DNA of 64,000 nucleotides, from positions 387,443 through 451,442 of the forward strand of contig NW_022985190.1 of NCBI RefSeq assembly GCF_010093535.1, written 5' to 3'. Below, piece by piece: positions 54,876 to 64,000 of this stretch. Below the pieces are notes generated by a model. It had not been told where the DNA came from, made no database searches, and saw only the letters and a program-made list of their open reading frames with translations. Made by a program: the position numbers and the translations under genes. This DNA comes from Lindgomyces ingoldianus (lineage: Eukaryota; Ascomycota; Dothideomycetes; Pleosporales; Lindgomycetaceae). The stretch's first letter is position 1. The number at the start of each line of letters is the position of its first letter.

Positions 54876-57800
54876 CTAGTAACTTTTCTTTTTATCTAAA
54901 AAGTTGCCTTTTGTACGTGTTACCTCCCTTCTATCTATGTAAGTCTATCTAATTATGTTCTACCTTTACTTTACCTTATTTATTAAGACTTGCCTTAGTA
55001 ATGCTATGCATTAGAATAGGCTAGTTATACTATATAAATAGCTTTTCTTTTTTTTATTTTTTACTTTTTAAGCTTTACTGTATAATCCTCTAGCTCTTTT
55101 CTTTTTTTATATAGTGCTAGCAGTAATAGATCTTTATAATAAGAAAAATAATTATGTATAATATAAAAAAAAAAAATAAAGAAAAATAGGCCTTATATAA
55201 AGGTGTTATTAGTTTAGTTAGTCTAAAGCATTTTTACACATAAAATCTAGCTAGTCTACAAATGCTTCTATCTAGACAGAGAGGCAGTTAGTTAGAACTA
55301 GTAATTAAAAAGCTTAGTTTAGTATTTTTTTTATATATATATTTATTAAGTTATTTTTACTATTAATTTACTTAATTTTAGTAATTTCTTTTTTTTTATA
55401 TAATTTATAGAGTAACATAATGTTAATTATAAGTTACTTTTTACTAGTAGTGCTTAGCTTAATAAAGTAATTATATAAAAACCTTAAATTTATATAAATT
55501 ACTACTAAGATTAGTAGTAGTTTAAGCATTTATATAATTTACTATAAAGTTATACTAAGTGTAATTACATTATTAAACTCTCTAACTATTTTATATAGTT
55601 TACTAGTAAAGACACTTCTAGTTACTCTTTTACACTTAGTAGAATTCTAGTGTATAATATTACCTAGTATTTTAAAGTAGTTACTTTGCTCTATATAGTC
55701 TTTATTACTTAATATAATTAAAAATTCTAGCTATAAGCTAAGGTCTTTATTATTAGTAAATAATCTATTTATAAAAATAAACAGCTTTACATAATTAAGC
55801 TATAATAGTAGAAAAGTAAGACTATGTTTACTATTATTTATCTACTATTAGATTTATATATTAAGTGTGTTAATATTATTATGTAAAGAGTTTATAGTTT
55901 ATGCAGTAATAAATAAGTTAAATACTGCCTCTAGTTAACATATAGATGTAATATATACCTCTTTTACATATTACTTAATATATTATTATATAGCATCTTT
56001 ATTCTTTAAGTTAATTATATAAAGGTAGCTTACTTATTTTTTTTAAGTAAAAACTACTATATTATATATAAGTTTAATTCTTTTACTATTAAACTTAATA
56101 GGCTACTTTTCTACTAGAATAGTTTTACTTTTTATATAAAACTTTACTTTTTATAGTTTTTTCTTTTCTTTTTACATAAAATTCTTTATTATAATGCTTA
56201 AAGTGTTATTTATTTATAAGCTAGTAATACTAAAAGTATGCTCTTCTTTATTAGTAATTAAAAAGTAAGAGTTATATAAAAAAATGTGCATGCACAGCTT
56301 TTCTTTATAGTAGTTATAGTATGTTTTAAACTAATATAGTTCTAATTTAGTAGCTTTATATAAGAGTTATATAACTTAGAGTATTATATTTAGTAAAAAG
56401 CTCTAGCACATCTTCTTTAGTAGCTTTATGTATAGTGTGCGCATAAGCTTATTTATTAATTAGATGTATACTTATGTAATATTACATAGTTTAAAATGCA
56501 TTTTATACATAGCTCTTAGGCTTACTTTTATAGCTAAAAGTAGTCTCTAGCTTATTCTTTAGATAGTTAGTAACTAAGTAAGAATTTTTTCTTTTTTTTT
56601 ATTTAAGTAGCTAGCAAACACTTAGTAAGATTTTTTATATAGTTAAGTTATTTTACTTTTTACTTTTTATATAAAGTAAAGGTTAAAAATCTAACTTTTA
56701 TACTTTATTAAGTTATACACTATAACCTTAAAAGTGCTATTAGTAATTAAAGTGTTTATTTTTATATAGTCTAATTCTTTAAATAGTTTTTTAGGTGTAG
56801 TAATTACACTATTTATATAAAGCTTAATAAATAAGGCCTAATTATTTTTTTTTTTTTAGGTTAGAAATACCTAGTCTAGACTTTATATAAGTTTTCTTTA
56901 CTTTTTACTTCTTCTAGTATCTATATCTTCCTTTTACACTAGTGCAGCATTGCTATCTTAAGAGGCTTAGTTTATAGTAGGCTTTAGTTTTACTTTTATA
57001 ATATTTTTATAAGGCTATTTTTTTTTTCTTTTCTTTAAAAAATCTTTTTATATAGGGATTAGTTTATCTAGGTTATTTATTATAAGTAAGTTATCTTTTT
57101 TTTTTCTCTATAGTATAGTTTAACTTATATATATTAGAGCTTTAGTAGGCTATTTTTTTTCTTAATAATAATGTCTCTCTTTTTAATACTTTTAATTTTG
57201 TATAGGCTAGTCTAGCCTTTCTTCTCTCTTTATGCTATAATTTTTAAGCTAAGAGAGAAGTTAAGAACTTTATATGTTATAAAGCTATTATAAGTATTAA
57301 TTTTATAATTAATATTTACTTTTACATAGTTCTTTTAAAGTATTTTTATTACCTTTTATACAGCACTTACTTATGTAATAATGTCTAGTAATAGCAGAGA
57401 GTTTAAGTTAATTCTTAGGTATGCCTTAAAGACTAGCAGCGTAGGTACTAGACTGTGTAGGCTAGCTGTGTTGTTTAGAGCCTTAACTGCTATTTATAAA
57501 ATAGCCTTATTATCTATACAGTTACCTAGCTTAGTCTTTAGAATGTTAAACACTTATTAGAAAGGTATATGCACACGCTTAACTTTTCTAACTACCTAAT
57601 ATGCTTTTATAGGCATCTGCCTACATATAGCTTTTATAATCTTTACATAAGCTTAAAAATTCTTTAAAGTAAAGTTTATACTAAAGTTATGTATAATATA
57701 GTCTAAAGGTTTTTAATAAGTGTTAATCTAGCATTTACATAGTGCATTTTAGGTATCTTATGTAGACATAGATTTTAGGAATGTAGCAGCCTAAAATAAT

Positions 57801-60284
57801 GTGTCTATATTAATAACATATAAAACATCTTTATTATTAATTTATATAATATTAATAATAACTTTATAGTTAAAGTAGGTGTTATCTTTAATTATAAACT
57901 TAAATTTTTATAAGGCCTAGTTATATAATTAGTAGAGGTAGCAGAATTTTTTAATCTCTTCTAGCACTGCAGCATTAATGTTGTAGCTAGCGCTAGTTAG
58001 CATTTTCTAAAGTTTCTCTATGCAGGGGTGTCTAAATTAGTAGTAAAGGTAGTAAAGTTCTAATTTAGTAAAGAAAGATATAAATTCTTTTTTACTAACA
58101 TTAAAAAAAAAGTGTCTTTATTTTTATATAATAAGTACAGTAGTTTTGTCTTTACATATAATAATATTTAAAATGTTGTTAAAGTATACTCTAAGTTAGT
58201 TAGCATTTGCTAGTAATAGCAAGAATAGTGTTAAAGTCTTTAGAATATAGTATGTAACTAAACTAATTAAGTTCTAGATTTATATAGTACTAATTAATTT
58301 CTTTAGTGTCTAGCTTTTAAAGCTAATATCTATTTAGCTAAGTGTTTAATTAATTTTTATATATAGGTTCTTTTATATATACGCCTTAAGTTAAAACTTG
58401 CTAATAGTAAAAATCTTTACTACACCTATATCTTATAGTTTGCTTTAGTATACTATATAGTATTAGTTATTAAAGATAAACTGCTTAGCATACTTTTTAA
58501 GTTTAATGCTATAGATGTCCTCTTCTATTACACAGTGTAAATAAGTAGTAAAAGTAAAGTAGTTAATAGCTTTTTTAGTATTTTTACTTTTTTATTTTAT
58601 TTTCTTTATATTATGCAAATTATTTTTTTTAGGGTAACTTTTAAAGTCTTAGATGTACAAAGTAATAGCTTTACATAATAAAGTCTTATTATAAAAATCT
58701 TTATATAAGGCAACATACTAGTTCTTTGCTTATGTATAGTTATTATAAGGGTAGTTTAATAACTAACATTTTTTCTTATAGTAGATAAAGCACTTTTTTA
58801 TCTATATATAGTTATCTCTAGATTATAGCCTAAACCTAGATAAAAATCTTCTATATTGTTTTTTTTTACACAGAGAGAAGCTTTCTTCTTGTTATGCAAA
58901 CTTTTATTATGCAGAGTTATATTAGTAGTCTATATAGTATACATTAGGCAGTTTCTAGAGGTATTAGTTTACCCTTTAGTCTATAGTAACTTAAAGTAAT
59001 ACCTATAGGTTACTAAATAAGGCTTTACATAAAAGCTTAATAGTAAACATAGCATATTCTAGTTCTAGTTATTCTTAACAGGCTTATATAATAGTAGTGT
59101 GCAGTAGAACATTTTTTTAAAATTTTATTCTTAGTGCCTTTTATATAAGCATAAGCTTATTAATTATTGTTTTAAAAGCTTTATATAAACTTTTATTAAA
59201 GTTCTTTTATTAGTATTATGTAAAAGTTATTATTATCTAGTCTGTCTAGTACTAGCTATAGTTTACATTAGTGTTAAAGTAACTGCTTAAAGTGTTATAT
59301 AAATACTTCTAGTTATGTCTAGAGCCTATGTTGTATATATAGTACATATTTACTTAACCTTTTAAGATATTTAGAAAGATGTCTATATACTAAGTTTTCT
59401 AGATATTTAGCTATTAACATAGATTAATAAAGATCTTTATTTTATTTATAAAGATGTTATATAGTTAACTTATATAGTTATTATTTTTTTTTATGCTTTT
59501 TAGAATTATATAATTTTATCTACTAAAAGTTTTTCTTTAGTAGTTTCCCTCTAAAGTAGAAGTTTATATAGGTTGTAATGTAGTATAGATTATGCAGGTG
59601 GTATTAGTAGTGCATACACTACTGCAGGCGGTAGTGTGTACAATTAAGGGTGTGGAGTAGGCGTTAGGTAGGGTGGCATGTATTGTTTATACAGTAATTA
59701 GTGTAGTGCTAGCTAAGGTGTAGAAGCAGGTAATGCTAGTATGTTTAGTGTTAATAGTAGCATTATGTTTAGTCTACTTCTATGTAAAGCCTTATATAGT
59801 AATAAAAGTTATATATAAAGCCTTTCTAGTGTAATTACTTTTTTTTATGCTATATTATACAGCTTCTAGGCTTAGGTACCTTTAGTGCCTAGCTATAGTG
59901 TAATTCCTTTGTCCTTTAGCACTTATATAAGCTCTCTTTTAAACACATAGCTAAGTGCTAAAAAGTCTTATAGTGTCTATCTTTTAAAATCTTTTATGTA
60001 CGCACTTAAAAGAGTAGCGCCCTTCTAAGTTATTATATGTAGATTAGTAATTATATAACTTATGTATAATTAAGTCTATAGGCTTATTAGAGCCTTTAAC
60101 ATGTTAATTTTATTATTCTAGTACTCTAGGCTAGTCTTATTTTGTAGTGTTGCCTCTAATATTTTTATGTTTTTTATAAGTTATTTATATAATAAAAATT
60201 ATTTCTTATTTTTTTTATTATTACATAGAGTTGTTAGTTACTAGTAAGATTTTATTATAATAGTATAGTTAATTACTTTTCTAG

Positions 60285-61350
60285 TAAATTACACAGGTAC
60301 TGCTGTTGTCTAGCTGCTAGGTTGTGCAGCTTTAATAGCTTTAGTGTGCACCTTACACTATCTTCTTTTTACTTTGTATAGTAGCAGAGCTTACTGTATA
60401 ATGTAAAGAATTAATCTGCTATTCTAAGAAATAAGTAACTAAATAAAGTACTTTATAAAGCATAAGTGCTTTATTATTACTTTTCCTAAGAGATAGGTAA
60501 TAAAACAAAGTGCCTTACAAGGCGTAAAGTTAATTGCTTGTGCAGTAGATTGCGCAGGTACTGCTATTATCTAGCTGCTAGGTTGTGCAGCTTTAATAGT
60601 TTTAGTGTGCGCCTTACACTATCTTCTTCTTACTTTGTACAGTAGCAGAGCTTGCTGTATAATGTAAAGGATTAATGTGCTATTGTCTAGCTACTAGGTT
60701 GTACAGCNNNNNNNNNNNNNNNNNNNNNNNNNNNNNNNNNNNNNNNNNNNNNNNNNNNNNNNNNNNNNNNNNNNNNNNNNNNNNNNNNNNNNNNNNNNNN
60801 NNNNNNNNNNNNNNNNNNNNNNNNNNNNNNNNNNNNNNNNNNNNNNNNNNNNNNNNNNNNNNNNNNNNNNNNNNNNNNNNNNNNNNNNNNNNNNNNNNNN
60901 NNNNNNNNNNNNNNNNNNNNNNNNNNNNNNNNNNNNNNNNNNNNNNNNNNNNNNNNNNNNNNNNNNNNNNNNNNNNNNNNNNNNNNNNNNNNNNNNNNNN
61001 NNNNNNNNNNNNNNNNNNNNNNNNNNNNNNNNNNNNNNNNNNNNNNNNNNNNNNNNNNNNNNNNNNNNNNNNNNNNNNNNNNNNNNNNNNNNNNNNNNNN
61101 NNCTACTAGGTTGTACAGCTTTAGTAGCTTTAGTGTGCGTCTTACACTATCTTCTTCTTACTTTGTACAGTAGCAGAGCTTGCTGTATAATGTAAAGAAT
61201 TAATCTACTATTCTAAAAGATAAGTAACTAAACAAAGTACCTTATAAGGCGTAGGTACTCTACTGTTACTCTTTCTAAAAAATAGGTAATAAAACAAAGT
61301 ACTTTATAAAGCATAAGTACTTTATTATTACTTTTACTAATTTACAGTTA
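60285..61350. repeat. Tandem repeat array inside the LTR element
   Basis: A unit beginning CTAGCTGCTAGGTTGTGCAG recurs at about 60310, 60571 and 60687 and again directly after the gap, each followed by GTGTGC...CTTACACTATCTTCTT and CAGTAGCAGAGCTTGCTGTA-like blocks. Spacing of the first two is 261 bp; the third is about 116 bp on. It lies just inside the right LTR, where untranslated repeats of retroelements often occur. Confidence 0.75.
60708..61102. other. Assembly gap (395 N)
   Basis: The same 17 bases, CTACTAGGTTGTACAGC, sit immediately before and after the run of N, so the gap falls within the tandem array. Any open frame drawn across it is artificial. Confidence 0.97.
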
Positions 61351-61371
61351 ATTAAATTAACTACTAATTAG

Positions 61372-61651
61372 TGTTAAATAAGCTCTAATAGCTAGCTACT
61401 TATAGTATAAGCACTTAAGTAGTAAGAGTAAGAGTAGTGTACAGTGTGCATAGTATATAAGGTAGGTAAAGTAAGGGTAACATGTTTTTAGTTCTATTAC
61501 TCTTGTTTTTCCTCTGTACAGAGGAAAAGGGGGATATCTAGATGTTTGTGCACAGAGGTTCGCGCACAAGCATTATGTGACATAGATACGTGATCCTGCT
61601 CGTGCGCGATCGCTCGTATCCAGGCCGCGACGCTGCTGCTGCGTACAGACA
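61372..61651. repeat. Right LTR (280 bp)
   Basis: Matches the left LTR. Its second half keeps many CpG and GC positions (CTCGTGCGCGATCGCTCG) that are AT in the left LTR, while its first half is the more mutated. It carries a complete palindrome around CCTCTGTACAGAGG. Confidence 0.88.
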
Positions 61652-61656
61652 GGTTA
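61652..61656 (+). repeat. Target-site duplication GGTTA, right copy
   Basis: Follows the terminal ACA of the right LTR and equals 54591-54595. Confidence 0.8.
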
Positions 61657-64000
61657 TTTTATATTTTTAAAAAAGTATATAAGCGCTAAGCTAAAAACCT
61701 TATATATAACTAAATTACTCTACAGCCTACTTTCTAGAGGCATAAAAACATAGTAGTAAGAAATAAGTAAAAGCACTATTAATTTAATACTAACTTTAGA
61801 CAACTTAGTAGCTACAGCACTATGCTGTAAAGTCTATAAGACAGAACATAGGTTAGATTATAAAGTAATTAAAATAACTTTTAATATAAACACTTTAAAA
61901 TAGTAAGTAAAAGTAAGACTATTATTTAAAAATGCACTATAAAAAGTAATATAAATAAAAGTTAAAAAGACACTTAAAGCTAAACAAATAAAAGGCAGTG
62001 TATAGTAATAAATAAATAGGCTAATAGAAGCAGTAATAGAGGCAGTCTATAAGCTAACTCTAAGAGCTAGGCCCTTACTATATGCAAAAAGATAGTAGAC
62101 TGTAGACCTTACCGCAGTTATAAAGGGTATATACGCACTAGAGGAACAAAGTAAAAGCAGAACAGTAAGTAAAAAAAATAAGTATAAAAATAAAATAATA
62201 AGTAAAGGCAGTAGTAAAAAATTTTTTATAACATAATATAGTAATAGCGTAAAACTTACTAGAAGGACTTTTTAGTAAATAATGCTAATATTTAGAAAGC
62301 TATAAAATACCTTAAGCTAAATAGTGCTATAATATTTAATAAAATACCCTCTTTAAAAAGAACTAATAAATTAAGCATAAAAAGAAATCTAAAAATAGTA
62401 AATAAGTTACTATAGTTATTTTTTCTACTACTTCTAAACACTATTAAGAATAAAGGCAAATACTAGTAATGTAGCCTAGTTAGCATGCCTAACCTAACTA
62501 TAAACAAAATAGAATGCTGTCTGTTTACAGCTAAGCTGTGGAAGGCACTAGGCAATAATAGGCTTTTAGTTATAGTATAAAGGCAGCTATAGCTAGTTAT
62601 AAAAGAGAGAATCCTACTTTTATTTTAAACATTACTAAAAAAGAGGGTTATCCTAGCATAGTAAAGAAACACTTAAATTATTCTACTTAAAAAGCTAAAA
62701 AAAGGTAACTATAAAGTAGTAAAGTTATAAAGACTTATTTTTTTACTATTAACTTTTAGTAAGATTTTTAAAGCTATTATAGTAAAAAAAATCTTATATA
62801 TAATAAAAATATATAAGTTACTTTTTATAAACTACTTTAGTAAAATAAGCACTATTAATGTTATAAAAATATATTTATAACATATAAAGATCTAAGAAAG
62901 TGCTAAGTCTAGTAAGCTTTAACATAAAAGGGGCATATAATAGAGTATGTAAAGACAGGCTAACCTAGAGGCTCTGTGCTAGAGGGATACTACTAGGCCT
63001 AGTACAATAAATAGACGCCTTTTGCTCTAATTGTACAGCAACTATTATAGTTAACAGCTACACGTCTAAGGAGAAACTGCTGCCCTAGGTAGGGCTTTTA
63101 TAGAGATCTTTTTTTTAAATTTTTTTTTAACACTAATCTAGTCTAACACTAGATTAATGCTCTTAGTAGTTTATTTACTTTTATAAATAACTATAACACT
63201 TAAGTAATAAAACTTTAAAACATTATTAAAAAAGTAATAAAGTAAAAAAAAAAAAGTAAAGCAACTTTTAAAAAAAAATAAGACTACTTTAATACACTTT
63301 ATAAAAAATAAAAGTAAAATAAGTGTAAAACTAGTAAGTGTTAAAAAATAGCTAGTTAAACTAATAATAAAAGCTAAAATCTTAAGTGTGATTATAAATA
63401 CAGGGCTAAGATATAAGCAGCACATAGTAAGGGCAGCAGCAAGGGGCCTAAGGGCAGCCCTAGCGCTAAGGCAGTTACAGATAGTCTTCTCTACTACAGC
63501 CTAGCAGCTTTTTAAGTTAACAGTAGCACTAGTAGTAGACTACACATTAAGTATATAAATGCACACTTATAGCATAATTTTAATAAAAGTAATAAATAGA
63601 ATATAGAAAATAGAAGCTTAAGCTGTTATAGGCTACTTTTAGACAGTTACTGCAGCTGTAGCAGAGGCAGAAGCAAGTCTATAAACAGTGCATAAACACT
63701 ACATAGTAAGGGCTATTAAGATGTAGATTAATGTCTATATACTACTAAAAATAAACTTTATGTTAAAATTCTATATTATAGGCTTTTAATAGTTTTAATT
63801 ACTACTATAAAAAATTATAAAATAGCTAAAAAAGCTTAATACTAACTAAATAAAAATAATTAATTTATATAGTATGTAGCTATAAAACTATTACATTTTA
63901 GTAATAATTAAACTAGACTAAGTAAAGGCTATAACACTAGCTAACTAGTGTAATAGTATTAGAATTACAACAAGCGCATCTGTCTAGCTTAGTATAGTAG
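61657..64000 (+). mobile_element. Tad-like LINE retrotransposon relic (reverse transcriptase region), continues past window
   Basis: Plus-strand translation, ignoring stops, retrieves the fungal Tad-type LINE reverse transcriptase in order: LWKALG and VIKERILLLF near 62536-62640, LLKKLKKGNY near 62690, and, much better preserved, INTGLRYKQHIVRAAARGL near 63390, VALVVDYTLS near 63525 and TVTAAVAEAEASL near 63640. TAA/TAG stand where the family has Trp, the change expected from RIP. Dozens of stops and the AT bias show it is non-functional. Segments upstream of 62500 should hold the endonuclease or gag-like ORF but are unrecognisable. The RNase H end may lie beyond the window. Confidence 0.72.

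Larger units (their letters stand above)
54596..61651. mobile_element. LTR retrotransposon, RIP-degraded
   Basis: Two direct 280-bp terminal repeats (54596-54875 and 61372-61651) begin TGTT and end AGACA, and are bracketed by GGTTA on both outer sides. The span is 7056 bp, including a 395-base gap of unknown true size. The interior is extremely AT-rich with stops in all frames; I could not identify gag, reverse transcriptase, integrase, primer-binding site or polypurine tract, so neither superfamily nor orientation can be given. Differences between the LTRs are transitions, as repeat-induced point mutation would cause. The element is dead. Confidence 0.85.

Noticed and set aside
54876..54900. 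Primer-binding site after the left LTR
   Set aside because: CTAGTAAC could be a mutated TGGTAAC-type site, but too little is conserved to name a tRNA.
60675..61109. 144-residue open frame across the N run
   Set aside because: Almost entirely ambiguous bases; an artefact of the assembly gap.
63171..63425. Minus-strand Phe/Leu-rich frame near the right end
   Set aside because: Antisense of the RIP-mutated LINE; hydrophobicity results from AT-rich codons.
1..64000. CRISPR arrays, rRNA or tRNA genes
   Set aside because: I saw no regularly spaced short repeats with unique spacers, no rRNA cores and no convincing tRNA cloverleaf; the genome is fungal, so CRISPR is not expected.

Overview
The window is nuclear DNA of a filamentous ascomycete (Pezizomycotina). 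Genes carry many 45-100 bp introns with GTAAGT-type donors and CTAAC/CTGAC-type branch points. Families include LaeA-like methyltransferases, HET, fungal P450s, a DUF4470-type ankyrin protein and Tad-type LINEs. A sharp AT-rich compartment of RIP-mutated repeats fills the right end. The species cannot be named from this sequence.

Region 1, about 1-21.5 kb: a dense aromatic or organic-acid catabolic cluster. In order: class III (CaiB/BaiF) CoA-transferase (partial, runs off the left edge), divergent homogentisate-dioxygenase-like ring-cleavage enzyme, fumarase-fold 3-carboxymuconate-cycloisomerase-like lyase, thiolase, maleylacetate-reductase-type Fe-alcohol dehydrogenase, SCOT-type 3-oxoacid CoA-transferase, NAD(P)-binding NmrA-like protein, 3-hydroxyisobutyrate-dehydrogenase-like protein, short-chain dehydrogenase, type B carboxylesterase, metallo-beta-lactamase-fold lactonase-like hydrolase and a P450. 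Reductase, CoA-transferase and thiolase form a maleylacetate -> 3-oxoadipate -> 3-oxoadipyl-CoA -> succinyl-CoA + acetyl-CoA branch. No maleylacetoacetate isomerase or fumarylacetoacetase is present in the window, so the dioxygenase paralogue probably does not serve tyrosine breakdown. An ATGTGGGG element (a GTGGGG core that fits the CreA/Mig1 consensus) recurs in nearly every promoter region of the cluster, and again before a second carboxylesterase at 37 kb.

Region 2, about 22-37 kb: looser accessory DNA. It holds a GH3 beta-xylosidase with one frameshift, a decayed NCS1 purine-cytosine permease, a diverged direct repeat around a C2H2-like scrap, a multi-intron CorA-like membrane protein, a small Cys-rich zinc-ribbon protein, a 56-bp tandem duplication and the second carboxylesterase.

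Region 3, about 37.5-43.3 kb: conserved genes. These are an Ofd1/Tpa1 prolyl hydroxylase, the mitochondrial thiamine pyrophosphate carrier TPC1, and a gamma-butyrobetaine-dioxygenase-family enzyme divergent from TPC1.

Region 4, about 44-53.4 kb: a HET-domain relic, a pisatin-demethylase-like P450 divergent from a LaeA-like methyltransferase, and a large C2H2/ankyrin protein whose 5' end is missing or unresolved where the AT-rich block begins.

Region 5, 53.7-64 kb: AT-rich repeat DNA without genes. It contains an LTR retrotransposon with two 280-bp LTRs and a GGTTA target duplication, an internal tandem-repeat array containing an assembly gap, and a heavily mutated Tad-like LINE running to the right edge.
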